Source: Lycocorax pyrrhopterus obiensis
Taxonomy: Eukaryota > Chordata > Aves > Passeriformes > Paradisaeidae
NCBI GenBank assembly: GCA_014706295.1
Contig: JACSVZ010000038.1
Span: 3,712,768 to 3,776,767 of the forward strand
Direction: 5' to 3'
DNA: 64,000 nucleotides
Below, piece by piece: positions 11,443-23,457 of this stretch (position 1 is the first letter of the stretch; each line of letters begins with the position of its first letter). The notes beneath the pieces were generated by a model. That model saw only the letters and a list, made by a program, of their open reading frames with translations. It ran no database searches and was not told the DNA's origin. Made by a program: the position numbers and the translations under genes.

Positions 11443-11461
11443 TGGCAACCCAGATGGGACC
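11443..11461 (+). promoter_or_regulatory. Retroviral primer-binding-site-like sequence
   Basis: TGGCAACCCAGATGGGACC directly downstream of the LTR at 10831-11437. The tRNA type was not identified. Confidence 0.5.
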
Positions 11462-13699
11462 ACAGAGTCTTGCCTGGCTACCAGCAGGGACACACTACTT
11501 TCTAGATTCCAGCATGCACAGACCTTTTGACTGGGGACTCTGTGAGTATTCTCCTCCAGAAGCAGGTAAGCAACTCAAAGGTGCAACGCATTGTAGGATA
11601 TAAGGAAGTAAAAACTCCTGCAGTGAGTGGTGGATTTGATTTACAGCCCTGGAAGAAACTCGGTCTGGCTTAATTGGCAGTGATTTATAGTTCTTAAGCA
11701 GAAGCATTACAGACCTGTGTTTTCATAGTGATAAGAAAAACCACATTTTGGTTGTTTATGGTGAAGGGTTTTAAGTATAATAATGTACCTTTATAGTTTA
11801 AGTTAAGAATTTAGATGTTATAGTAGAAGTACATGGGGGGTACGTACATGGGGGTACGTGACATGACAGGTCATTGGTTAAGAGACACCTGCATTGCAGG
11901 CAGCAAGGTCTACAAGGATAGGTCAACAGGTCAAAACAAAGTTTAATTTCAATTGTCTATTGGAATAGAAAGTTATAAATTGTCGTGTAACGCTGAGTCG
12001 TGTGACTTTCGCCATTTTTACGATGTGTTGTTAAAATCTCACGTCGACTAGAGACTGATCCCTTGTTTGTTATTTTAGCAATAAATTGTTTAAGTCACTT
12101 TAGTCCCATCTCTCTAATTGAGAAATACGACAGGGAAGAAAGGGTGCGGGAAAAGCACTCAGAATAACAACTTAGAGATGTTTTAAAAAGTGCCCCGGTC
12201 ACCAACAACGCATGAAAACAGACATTCTATAAGGTACAAAGGGAGGTGATATAATATTGCAGAACTGCTATTGTGTAGTAAAATTTTGGAAAATTCATAC
12301 CTACCTGACAGTGACGGCTAAAATGTATGAAGTCATGGGTTAATGGTGATATAGTATAATGGAATTGGAATTCATTCACACTTGACTGTGATGAATGGAG
12401 CGTATGAGGTTGTGGCTAAAAACACTCCTTTTGGGTAATAATATGGGAACAGGGTAATTGCCTGAACCTTTCCCTTGTTCTCCATTAGGATGTATTTTGA
12501 ATAATTGAGATAAGTTTGGTAGAGACCCTCTTACAAAGAGGAAATTAAAGCAATATTGTACTCTTATGGTGGCCAAAATAGAAATTGGAGAATGGGGAAA
12601 ATGTGTTGTTGCAGCTTAATATTTTCTTAGAGATGGTGTTGTTTTGTTGTTGACTTGGTAAACAGAATGAGGTTTGTTTTATATTGATGCTTCCATTGTA
12701 TAGAGATCCAGGTATTCAGAAAAAGTGTAAATTGGGAGGAGATATGCTGATGTCATGTATTAAGGAGAAGGAGAAAAAGACAAGAGATTGTATGTTGGGG
12801 AGGCAATAGATAAACAGGATGTTTGGTCATAGCATGCATTACTCACATCAACAACTCCTGAACACCTACTTCTGTAATCCAGTTCCCCTTCTGAACCCAA
12901 GGAATTGTCACAATTAACTTCACATCATCCCTCCCCTCTGCTTTCCTGAGAAGAGTTAAAGCCTCAGTGACGAGGAGTTCTAGTTCCCATTCAAAATGCA
13001 AGCATTGCTCATGTACCCTGGGGGCCCAAACTGTGAAGTGTGCATTCAGAAAAGTCAGTTCCAGGTTTGGTTTTTGCCCTGCTTTCTTCCTGCAGTTATT
13101 GTCTGTTCAAAATAAAACAAAATCACTTTATCTCCATAATTTAGGGCAACAAAAAAGAAACTGATGAAGGATGACAGGAAGATAAATGAGAGTAAAATAT
13201 TAGAAGATACACAGCAGCAGATTTAATGAATGTAGATGAACAACATTTCTAAGTTGTAACTGAAAACTTAGAAATTAATGTACAGCTTAATTACAGGGTG
13301 AGAAGGAAGGGAATCTTCCAATGGAATTGAAAGTTTACAGAGTTTTTATTCTGAGTCCCGCCCATTGCTAGGACTGGAGAAAGCTGTCCTGGAGTGGTTG
13401 TGTCTCTTGTTCTCCCTCAATAGCTTTGCTGCACTGATTAGAGGTATCAAGCTGAAGAGAGGCTTGGCTGATTATAAAACAGATGCTGCCCAAAGGGGAA
13501 AAAAAAAGAGCCATTACTTTGCAAACTCAAATCCTCAGAGGATCAGACTGGATTCCTCTGTTTACCAGAAGTATGCAGAGTTAAGACAGAGGGGGCTATC
13601 TGTACCTCTGTCTCCATGTCCAGGACCTTGCTATCACAGACAAACATGGCACACAGTCCTATTAATTTATTTCTCCAGATGTACTTAGCTTGCTGGGAT
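11462..13699. other. Unassigned AT-rich region, probably ERV-derived in part
   Basis: No coding region could be supported. An AATAAA followed by a T-rich stretch at 12080-12110 and the preceding GC-poor 300 bp could be a second LTR. ORFs in 12.3-13.7 kb are short and show no recognised domain. Confidence 0.4.
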
Positions 13700-13830
13700 T
13701 TTTGTGCTGCACCTCTTCCCTGAGGAAAGGCTGAGAGAGTTGGGGTTATGCAGCTTGGAGAAGAACAAGCTCCAGGGAGACCTCACCTTGCCACTCTTCA
13801 GTACATCAAGGGGGCTTGTAAGAAAGATGG
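13700..13830 (+). mobile_element. CR1 LINE fragment, plus strand
   Basis: Short piece of the C-terminal CR1 ORF2 region (LFPEERLRELG-type block: CTCTTCCCTGAGGAAAGGCT then GAGAGAGTTGGGGTTATGCAG). Confidence 0.7.
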
Positions 13831-13869
13831 ATAAAATAAGATTTTGTTCCTAGACCTAAGGGAGCAACT

Positions 13870-14835
13870 CCTGGATGGTTTAATTTTAAAGTTAGGCTCA
13901 GCGAGAGTGAAAATTGTGAGAGTACATGTAGCTGAGAAGGAATGTGCAGAGCCCTGGTGTGAGTTGTGTGGTCTTGTAGTGCTGCTGTGAGAAAGACATA
14001 CCTAGGAACTGCTTATGTTCTGGCACATCTTTGTGTAGGGAGGTATATGGACATCTTGGTCTCTGCAAAATTGAAAATGTGTGACCTTACCTGTAGCTGA
14101 GAAGGAAATTGCAGAGCACCATAGTGTGACTGCAGTTCATACACCGCAAGAGGAAAGAGGGCTGCCACTTGAGGGTGAATACAAGTTTCCATGAGTAAGA
14201 GGCAAGGTCCAAGCAAGCTTCTTGTCCTGGCACATTTATTTGTTCAGACTGCAGCTGGAAACTCTTCAGTTTAGCTATGGACTCTGTGACATTGTGAGAA
14301 TGTGATGCTATCTATAGTTAAGAAGGAAATTACTTATCACTAGAGTATTTGGTCTAGTTTATAGCCTGCAGGGGGAAGGTGAAGGCCAGCACTGGCTTTT
14401 TGTTCTAGAACTTTTTGTATGGGAGCAGCTGCTGGACATTTTGAAGGGATTTGGGATCTGTGAGAGTTAAAGACTAGGATGGTATATAGAGCTTGAGGGA
14501 AAGTGCATATCTCCAGGGAGTGTGAAGATGTTCAAAGGATGCGAGTTACATGTTGAGCCAGCAAGAGTGTTCTCAGCTGACACATTCTCAGTTGTTTGTA
14601 AACAAGCTTTTTGCTGGATTTTTGCAATTCTTTCCCTAGGCTTTGACTGTGACTGTACACATAGCTGAGAATGAATGCGCATAGATGGATACTGTGGTGT
14701 ATAGTTGAAAAGCTGCGAGGAGAAGGGGTTATCCAGCAACTGTTTCTTACTTGGCACAGGAATTCATCTTGCCCCTTGATTGTGGTGTGAATTAAGGGTT
14801 TCAAATGGAAGCTGAAGTTTAGTTGAATCCTATCC
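13870..14835 (+). repeat. ~174-bp satellite, forward block
   Basis: Monomer anchors at about 14214, 14389, 14561 and 14736 give spacings of 175, 172 and 175 bp. Each monomer carries an AGCAnnnGnTTnTTnTTCT-type start and a GCTGAGAAnGAA-type middle. Divergence between monomers is high. Confidence 0.75.
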
Positions 14836-16257
14836 TTTCAGTCTTGCCTAGAGACCTTCAGGATCGGCTGCCTTGAAAAAAAGGTCCTAGAACAAAAGAG
14901 ACAGTGGTGGACATCACTTTTCTTATGCAGCATTAAAACTGCATGACTCCCATTGGCATTATGCTTTTTTATTTCAGCTGCATGCACCTTTTCATTTTTG
15001 CTCTCCCACTGAGTCCAGCTCCATAATCTGGAAACAAAAGAAGAGAAAGTTGCTGGGTTTCACATTCACTTAGAAGGATATCGACAACACCATGCGAACT
15101 AGGACTATGAGCTTTCATTTCAAACTAAATGAACTATAACATTCTTTCTTTCAATCATGCAGAGCTCCTGATCCTAAGCTAGCTGTATCAAGTGTAAACA
15201 CTGGTCACAAAACATGCCCGCTTAGCAAGCTGTTGCTGTCTCGACATTTAAATTGCATCTTGGGAAAAGTAACACACTTTTAACCTGGAGTTATGCACTT
15301 TCCTACTCAGCTGCAGGTACAATCAGATTCTTCTGCTCTTGCAGACTACAGCTTCAAAACTCACCCTGTCCAGCAATTGCTCCCATAATAAAGGTCCAAG
15401 AACAAAGAGTAAGCATTGCCCTTCACATTCCCCTTGCAGATTATAAAGTGCAGAACACATGGGTCTGTACGCTCAGTTCAATGTACTCTCATGCACTTTC
15501 AGTCTCACAGAGTCCAGTTTCTCAGGCCCCACAGAACAGGTCTAGATCAAGGAGGTCATGCTAGAATTGCATTTCATTTTGCAGCCTATAAACTGCACAC
15601 ACAAAAATGAAACGATTCCTCTTCCTTCGCTGCTAGATGCAGGATCCCGTTCTGTCAGTCTCCGAGAGCCAGGATGCACAGCGGAGCTCTTCCACGAGCT
15701 GCTCCCACACCACCGTGGCCGGGCCAGCAAAGCGCTTGGCTTTTTCCTGGGCACTGTCAGCGCTCATGAAAACAAGCACACGGTGGCGCTGCCGACTTGC
15801 AAAAGAAGGACACGCACCTGGCGCAGGGCGAAACCACCCCAAGGGCAGAGCCAAGTTGGAAACGTCCGTGCTCTCAAATCAACGGTGTCAGGACAAAAAG
15901 ACTTCCCTAATCTTCCCCCTCCAAGTGCAGACTCTTCTTTGCACTACACTCAAACGGCAACACAAACTCCTTTGTGCTAATAAATGTTTTCACTCTCGCG
16001 AAGTCCACGTACTAACTTGAAAACATCTGGCAAAAACAGAGCTCACAGAAGTGAGAAAGCTCTTGCTGCCTACAACTTCAACTGCATTCATCAACCTGCA
16101 CCCATCGAAGAGAGGAACTATGAGCCCATCTCAAAAGAAATGGGATCCTCTCCTCCAAAATACAAAACATCCAGGGACTGAACCCACACAAAGGTGCCAG
16201 AACTCTGTTACTGGGCATTACCTGCCCAGGGCACTAGATCAGCTGCACACCAAGACA
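14836..16257 (-). repeat. ~174-bp satellite, reversed block
   Basis: The same family in the opposite orientation: TTTTGCAGCCTATAAACTGC at 15570-15600 is the complement of the forward monomer end. 15550-16257 is a diverged inverted counterpart of 26500-27480. Open frames here are satellite shadows. Ends where the CR1 3' terminus begins at 16258. Confidence 0.7.
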
Positions 16258-16623
16258 GAATCACAGAATCACAAAATGAACCAGGTTGGAAAAGACCCTT
16301 GAGATCATCAAGTCCAACCTATGACCTAACACCTCTTCATCAACTAAACCTGAGTGCCACGTCCAGTCATTTTTTTAAACATGTCCAGGGACGGCGACTC
16401 CACCACCTCCCTGGGCAGACGATTCCAGCACGCTATCACTTCTTCAGTGAAGAATTTTTTTCTGATGTCTAACCTAAACTTCCCTTGGTGCAGCTTAAGA
16501 CTGTGTCCTCTTGTTCTGTCAGTTCTTGACTGGGAGAAGAGACCAACCCCCACCTGACTACAACCACCTTTCAGAGAGTTGTAGAGAGTGATAAGGTCAC
16601 CCCTGATCCTCCTTTTTTCCAGG

Positions 16624-17880
16624 CTAAACAACCACAGCTCCCTGTGGTTCTTCATAGGGCTTGTGTTCCAAGCCCTTCACCATCCTTGTTGCCCTCCTCT
16701 GGACGTGTTTGATCATCTCAAAGTCCTTCTTAAACTGAGGGACCCAGAACCGGACACAGCACTCGAGGTGCGGCCTCACCAGTGCCAAGTACAGGGGAAG
16801 AATGACTGCCCTGGTCCTGCTGGCCACTCCATTCCTGATCCAGGCCAGGTGCCATTGGCCTTCTTGGCCACCTGGGCATACTGCTGGCTCATGTTTGCTG
16901 TCGACCAGTACCCCCAGGTCTCTTTCTTCCTGGCCACTGTCCAGTCACTCTGTCTCCAGCCTGTAGCACTGCAGCTGGTTGTTGTGGACAAAGCGCAGGA
17001 CTCGGCACTTGGACTTGTTAAACTTCATGTTATTGGACTCAACCCACCTATCCAGCCTGTCCAGGTCCCTTTGCAGAGCCCTCCTCCTACCCTCCAGCAG
17101 ATCAACACATGCTCCCAGCTTGGTGTCATCTGCAAATTTACTAATGGTGGACTCGATCCTCTCATCCAGATCATCAGTGAAGAGATTAAACAGGACTGGC
17201 CCCAACACAGATCTGTGGGGGACATCACTAGTGACTGGCCACCAAACGGATGCAGCACCATTCACCACCACTCTCTAGCCCTGGCCATCCAACCAGTTCC
17301 TAACCCAGCAAAGAGTGCACCTGTCCAAGCCGTGGGCTGCCAGCTTTTCCAGGAGGATGCTGTGGGAGACAGTGTCAAAGGCCTTGCTGAAGTCCAAATA
17401 GACAACATCTACAGCCTTTCTCGCATCCACCAGGAGGGTCACCTGGTCACAGAAGGAGATCAGGTTGGTCAAGCACGACCTGCCCCTCCTAAATCCACGC
17501 TGGCTGGGTCTGATCCCCCAGCCATCCTGTAGGTGCCATGTGATGGCACTCAAGATGCTCTGTTCCATAATCTTGCCAGGCACCAAGGTCAGGCCTGTAG
17601 TTTCCCAGATCCTCCTTCCAGCCCTTCTTGTGGATTGTGTCACATTGGCCAGCTTCCAGTCATCTGGGACCTCCCTGGTGAACCAGGACGGATGGTAAAT
17701 GATGGAGAGCGGCTTCGCTAGCTCATCTGCCAGCTCCCTCATCAATCTAGGATGGATCCCATCTGGTCCCATAGATTTGTGAGCATTTGTGATTTGTGAG
17801 CTCAGCAGGTCTCTGACTGCTTTCTCCTGGATAACAGGGGGGCTATTCTGCTCCCTGACACCATCTACCAGCCCAGGAGG
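16624..17880 (-). pseudogene. CR1 ORF2, reverse-transcriptase part
   Basis: Minus-strand reading gives FRRGRSCLTNLISF, YLDFSKAFDTVSH (catalytic Asp block), [14 protein letters not shown] and FADDTKLG (catalytic pair at about 17125-17136), then the thumb and C-terminal HLECCVRFW block. Between 16945 and 17772 the frame is continuous apart from a single TAG at 17272-17274, consistent with a CAG-to-TAG change after LDGQG. Normally this polymerase copies CR1 RNA at the nick; this copy cannot encode a whole enzyme. Confidence 0.85.
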
Positions 17881-18900
17881 TCACTTGTCCTGAGGACAAC
17901 CTGCCTTTCTGTTGAAAACTGAGGCAAAGAAGGTGTTCAGCAGCTCTGCCTTTTCCTCATCTTTAGTTACTAAATTCCCTCCCGCATCTAATAGAGAATG
18001 GAGGTTGTCCTTGCCCTTCCTTTTGCCATTAATGTATTCATAAAAATATTTTTTATTGTCCTTCACAGAAGTCACCAGATTGAGTTCTAAATGGGTTTTT
18101 GCCTCTCTCATTTTTTTCCTACATGACCTAGCAACTCCCTTAAGCATTTCCTGAGATACCTCACCCTCCTTCCAAAGGTGATTTAACGAATCAACTGTGC
18201 CCCAGATGGCCTCCAACTGCCATATCTCCCACCAGCCCATCTCTGTTTGCAAACAGCAGGCCTAGTGTAGTCCTTTCCCCGGTAGGTTTGCTCACCAGTT
18301 GCGACAAGATGTTGTCTTCCATACACTCTAAGAACCTCCTAGATTGCCTCTTCTCTGCTGTGTTGAGTTCCCACCAGATGTCTGGCAGGTTAAAGTCACA
18401 TACAAGAACAAGGACTGGTGATCTTGGAACATCCTCCAGCTGCTTGTAAAATGTTATCCACCTCTTCTTCCTGGCTGGATGGTCTATAACAGACTCCCAC
18501 CAGGACATCAGCCTTCTTGGCCTTCCCCGTGATTCTTACCCATAGGCACTCCACTTCATCATCATTAGTCTCAATTTCCGTGGCATCGAGAGCCTCCCTA
18601 ATATACAGAGCCACCCCTCCACCTCTTCTCCGTCTCCTGTCTCTTTTGAAGAGCTTGTAGTCATCCATTGCAGCCCTCCAGTTATGAGTCATCCCACCAC
18701 TTTTCTGTGATGACAACTATATCATAGCTTTCTTGCTGTACCGTGGCTTCCAGCTCCTCTTGTGTGTTATCCATGCTGCATGCATTAGTGTACACGCACT
18801 TCAGCTGGGCTGCTGATTTCACCCCTGACTCTGGCTTACCTCCCTTGGGCTTGTTTCTGGAGAGCCTAGTTGCATCCCCCACCCCCTTCAACCTGGTTTA
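17881..18900 (-). pseudogene. CR1 ORF2, endonuclease and linker part
   Basis: Minus-strand reading shows the N-terminal YTNACSM and ITEKWWDDS blocks (18682-18891), GGGVALYIRE and VGVCYRPP-like segments (18396-18716), and the CDFNLPDIWW and NRDGLVGDMAVGGHLGHSDH-type ends (18191-18508) of the AP-like endonuclease. A linker with KDNKKYFYEYINGKRK follows (17881-18252). At least one frameshift near 18410-18500 and another near 18700 break it. Confidence 0.8.
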
Positions 18901-19049
18901 AAGCCCTCTCAATGAGTCCCACCAATTCATGGGCTAGAATCCTTTTGCCCTTAACAGATAGATAGAGCCCATCTGGCTCCAGCAGGCCAGGTGCCCGTAA
19001 TCAAAGAACCCAAAATTCTGACGATGGCACCAGCCCTTAAGCCACTTGT

Positions 19050-19860
19050 TGATAATGTGGGTTCTCCTGTTCCTTTCATCATTTGTCCCTGGCCACTGAA
19101 GGGACTGAGCAGAGCACTACCTGTGCTCCTGCCCTATCAACCACTCAATCGGGAGCCCTGAATTCCTTTTTAATTGCCCTGGTGCTCTTCTTTTCAATCT
19201 CATCACTGCCAGCCTGGAGTATAAGCAGTGGGTAATAATCAGAGGGCTGAATCAGCCCAGGGAGTCTCCAGGTAATATCCCATACCCAGGCCCCAGGGAG
19301 GCAGCGGACCTCCCTGTGGGATGGGCCCAGTCAACGTACAGGGCCTCTGTTCCCCTCAGACGGGAGTCACCAACTACTACAACCCTTCTTTTCTTTTTAA
19401 TGCCAGAGGTTGTGATCTGTTTGACAGACTAAGTATAATTGGGATTATTTTCTTCGAAGTCATCTGGCTGACCCTCTGGATCCAGAGCCTCATACCTGTT
19501 CTGAAGTGGCGCCTGGGTAGGTGATGGGGGTTGGGAGGAATTTTTATTACTTCCTCAAGTAGGCACCCATTTCCACTCCCCTTCATCTACCAGGTCTCCT
19601 CTTTCTGCCAGATGGTAAGTGGCATGGGAGTCCTCTGATCCCTGGTGGGCTTCTCTCAGGGATGGAAGGGTGAAACTCCAGCAGTCTATTTCCCTTTCAC
19701 TTTCCCTAATACTCCTTAATACTTTCTACTTCCTCCTTAAGCTCGGCCACCAGACAGAGCAGATCATTCACCTGTTGGCACCACACGAAGCATCTTTTGC
19801 ACCGTCCCCTGGTACTACTGACAGGCTCAGACACTCCTTACAGGAAGTGGTCTGGACAGA
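19050..19860 (-). pseudogene. CR1 ORF1 (GDS-type esterase-like) remnant
   Basis: On the minus strand 19190-19400 reads VVVVGDSRLRGTEALYVDW, the GDS serine block of CR1 ORF1 esterase-like proteins, followed by a PGYGILPGDSLG segment. Further upstream (19740-19800) CVWCQQVNDLL and a Glu/Lys-rich helix start the ORF. Frameshifted; the role in CR1 mobility is known only by family. Confidence 0.7.
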
Positions 19861-20130
19861 CACATCCTTCTGGGAGGTTCTGTTTGGGTTGGCACACTTT
19901 TACTAGCTATAGCTTTTGATCGTTTAGAGAACATTGCTGAAAAACCCCCAAAACCAAGCAAAATAAAAATAAAAACCCCACTAGCCAGGAGGATGACTGT
20001 AACCCTGCCTGCACAAACTGCCACGCAAACTGCTGTGCCACTCCCTCAGAGACGTGCCACTCCCTCAGAGACGTGCCACGCCGCTGTTTGCCTGCTCTGG
20101 GTCGCTGTACTCCCTAGAGCCTTCTTTTAA

Positions 20131-20400
20131 TCCCTACTCCGATGGCTGGAGGAAGCCCCTCCCTGTGCCTGAATGGCTGATGGGAGGAGAAGACTCAGCA
20201 TAGCTGCTTACCGTGTCCAAAATAAATGTTCCGCCAAAAATTTCAGAAGACCACCTCTGAGAAGGGGAAATGACATGCCAAATTGCGTCTTCCAGGAGAC
20301 CACCTTCAAAAGATGGAGACCAACTCCATAATTGAACAAATTGAGGCAGTGAGTTTTCAGTAAGGGAATGCAAGGTTGGGGTAGACAAGACTAAGCAAAT
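20131..20400. other. Unassigned stretch right of the CR1
   Basis: No recognised gene or repeat between the CR1 and the CTTGC satellite. Confidence 0.4.
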
Positions 20401-21296
20401 CTAAGGAGGGGCAGTCAACAGAAAGGCAAGGCCAGAGAAGAAAGGGGCAGGTAGGTTAAGGTGGGAGATGAGCATGTAGGGCAAGACAAGCTATTTGCCT
20501 TTCCTTGGCTTGCCCTTTCTACCCATTCCTTGCCTGACTTTGCCTTCCATGTGTATCCTCTCCCTTGTCTTGCCTTTCCTTTCCTTCACAAAATTTGCAT
20601 TGCATTACTGACCCCTCTGTGTCCTTCCCTTGCTTTTGCTTACACTCCATTGCCTTGCATTGCCTTGTTCACCCATCCCCCACTCTGACTTCTCTACCAC
20701 TTTTTTCCTTGCCTTGCTGTGCATTGCCTGCTCCTCTTACGACACTAATTGCCATGCCTATCTAGCACTTCCCCTTGCCTAGCCTTGCCCTGCCTAACAC
20801 TCCCATAACTTGCATTGCCCTGCATGCCCATACTCTGCTGTGACGTGCCTAATTTTCTTCCCTGGCCTGACTTTGCCTTACCTGCCCTTCTTTCAATTTC
20901 CTTTGCCTTGCCTACCCACACCTTGCATTGCGTTATGGACCACTCCAGAGTGTTCCCTTGCACTTCCTTCTCCTCCACTGCCTTGCATTGCCTGGTAAAC
21001 CCACCCCCCACCTTGACTTCCCCAATGCTTTTTGCCTATGACTCTCATTGCCTTGCCTATACCTCCCTTGCCTTTCCTTACTTTTTCTGCTGAACCTCAT
21101 ATTTCCTTTTAATTCCTGGCCATTCCTTGCCTTGCCTTCCATCCCCCAAACTTCCACTGCCTTCTCCAGGGTTCCATGCCATTCCTTTACAATTCCTACC
21201 ACTGCATTGCCTGGCATTGCCTTGCTCGCGCATCCCCCAAAAAGAATTCCTTAACCATTTTTTACGTGTCTTGCCCTGCATTGCCTTGCTGACTTC
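20400..21296 (+). repeat. CTTGC-rich satellite, C-strand orientation, block 1
   Basis: Dense CCTTGCCTTGCC words with a higher-order pattern: anchors of the form CCACCTTGACTTCCCTAC recur at about 20675, 21005 and 21235, spaced about 200-330 bp. The many proline-, leucine- and cysteine-rich open frames are repeat translations. Confidence 0.85.
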
Positions 21297-21827
21297 TGTC
21301 TCGGTTTCGGAGACAAAACTTCAGGAGAAAGAGGGCCTCCTCTTCTCCTCCACCAATAAGACAAGTGGGTCACAGCAGGTGAAAGTGGAAAAAAACCCAA
21401 CTGTTTATTAATACCCAACAAAACAGGGTAGAACAGAAAAAAACCTCAAAATACAACAGATTCCCAGAAAGGGAACAAACACACAGGTTTGGACCAGCCG
21501 GGGCCACCCGCAGGCTCCCCAGACTGGCGAGGAGGGAAGGGAGGCAGTGAAGCAAGGGAAGGGAAAAGGAACAAGGAAAAAAAATGAAAAAACCTTTTCC
21601 CAGCTAGCAGGAACACAAAGGAAACCAAAAAAACAGCTCAGCACTCCTGGCTCACTCTGTCCCAAGCCCTGCTGAGCCCCAGAGCCCCCGAGCCATTGGG
21701 CCCCCATTGAACTGCCCCGCACTCGGATCCCGTGGCCCCCCCCAGGTCCATCTTAAAGAAACAGAGTCCTTGGGCATTGAGCGGACGGTTAAGGAATAAA
21801 GCGGCCTCATAACATCACCCCCGGACA
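21297..21827 (-). mobile_element. Solo LTR of the TGTCTCGG family in the CTTGC satellite
   Basis: 531 bp, TGTCTCGG to CCCCCGGACA. Flanks (A)CTTC at 21292-21296 and CTTCT from 21828 are compatible with a 4-5 bp target duplication. TTTATT near 21405 places the polyadenylation signal on the minus strand. Same family and orientation as 5544-7050 and 62686-63316. Confidence 0.8.
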
Positions 21828-22925
21828 CTTCTCTAAAGACTCTCATCGTTTTATCTATCCCTTCCTTGCCTTGTCTTGCCATTCCTACCCAACCTTGAAT
21901 TTACTTGTCATTTCCGACCATTGCTTGCTTTGCCTTTCTGACCCCTCCATGTCCTTTACATTCCCTTCCTTCCCTCAGTCACCTTGCTTTGACTGGCTCA
22001 CACATCCCCAACCATGACTTCCTTACCCCATTTTCCCAGTTCTTGCATTGTTGCTTGATCCTCACATTGCCTTCATATAGCCCCAAGAGTTTCAGGAGCA
22101 GATTAGAAGTGAGCCACACAAGGTCAAAGCCAGCCAGACCTGTCTGTACTGGCAGATTTCACCTGGGAGGGGTACTATGACGTAGCAATCACTTGCCTTG
22201 CCTTAGAAACCCAACAGTTTCACTGCCTTGCCCTGCTAACTCTCCCTTGCCCTGCATTCCGTTGCATGCCAACTCCCACTCTTGACCTGCCTACTGCTCT
22301 CCTCTAGGGCCTTGCCTTGCCAGGCCTACACCTCCTTTGCATTTCCTTACAATTCCTGACAATCCCTTCCTTTCCCTTCCTGACCCATGCATATCCTTCC
22401 CTTGTCCTTCCTACCACTCCATTGCCTTGCCTTGACTTGCCCACCCACTCCCCACCTTGACTTCCCTACTACTTTTTCTTGGCTTTGCCTTGCCTGTTTC
22501 TCTTAGGACACCCATTGCCTTGCCTTGCCTACCCAACCTTGCATTTGCTTGCTGTTCCTGACCATTCGTTTACTTTGCCTTGCTTCCCCACACCTTGCAT
22601 TGCCTTGTTGCCTCTTCTGGAGCCTTCCCTTGCCCTTCGTTCCCTCCACTGCCTTGCATTGACTTGCTCACTCATCCCCCACCTTGAATTCCTTACCCAT
22701 TTTTCCTGGTCCAGCCTTGCCTTTCCTTCTTCTTCTAGGACTCTTACTGCCTTGCCTATCTCTCCCTTGCCTTGCGTTGTAAAGCCACCACTTGCCTTGC
22801 CTTGCCTTTGAAGCCTTCCCTTGCCTTGCATTACCTTGCTCACCCCTCCTCCACCTGGAATTCAAGACCTCTCTTCTCCACATATTTCCTGGCCTTGCCT
22901 TGCCCTGCTTGATCCTCCAAGGGCT
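21828..22925 (+). repeat. CTTGC-rich satellite, C-strand orientation, block 2
   Basis: Continuation of the array after the LTR, with anchors CCACCTTGACTTCC near 22010, 22455, 22680 and 22850. A partial ~174-bp satellite monomer is embedded at about 22085-22190 (TTTCAGGAGCAGATTAGAAG). Confidence 0.8.
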
Positions 22926-23457
22926 CTCAATGCCTTCACAGACCCCAGTGTTTCGGTAGCACATGAGAGGAAGCCCAGGGGAGGTCCCATCCAGCCAGAC
23001 CTGTCTGTCTGGGCAGCTTTTGCCTGGGATTAATCCTTGGCTGTATTGAATTTTGGACAGACAATCCATGGGCTCCAGGACCAGAATGACATTTTCTTCA
23101 ACAGGATGGAAAGCACTTAGACCCAACTATTTCAGGTGCACATGACAAGAGGCCCAGGGGAGGTTACGTCCAGCCAGACCCATCTGTCCTTGGCAGCTTT
23201 TGTCTGGCACTAATCCTTGCATGTCTTGAATTTTGGACAGGAAATCCACATTTCACCCTTGGGCTATGGAACTAGAATGACAGTTCTTCTGCATAGGAAG
23301 CAAAGCACTTAGCCAAGGTGTTTCAGGTGTATATTGGAGGGGGCACATATGAGATCAAGGGCAGCCAGGCCAGTCTGTCCTGGCTGCTTTCGTCTGCAAG
23401 CAATTCTTGGCTGTATTGAATTTTGAAAGCGCATTCTGAATTTTGGCCGTGTTGATT
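22926..23457 (+). repeat. ~174-bp satellite, block within CTTGC array
   Basis: Three monomers, starting at about 22951, 23127 and 23316 (spacings 176 and 189). Each contains TTTCAGGTGCACAT, CAGCCAGACCTGTCTGTC and TTGAATTTTGGACAG. Confidence 0.7.

Larger units (their letters stand above)
16258..20130 (-). mobile_element. Nearly full-length CR1 LINE, minus strand
   Basis: The 3' end signature (GAATCACAGAATCACAAAATGA at the left) is followed, reading leftwards to rightwards on the plus strand, by the 3' UTR, ORF2 C-terminus, reverse transcriptase, endonuclease, ORF1 and a GC-richer 5' end near 20.1 kb that has a 20-bp duplication (ACTCCCTCAGAGACGTGCC). At ~3.9 kb it is unusually complete, since most CR1 copies are heavily 5'-truncated. 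The upper limit is approximate. Confidence 0.85.

Noticed and set aside
16588..17532. 314-codon plus-strand frame
   Set aside because: Antisense shadow of the CR1 reverse transcriptase on the minus strand.
22668..23126. Long frames in the CTTGC satellite
   Set aside because: Low-complexity repeat translation; frames switch with repeat orientation.
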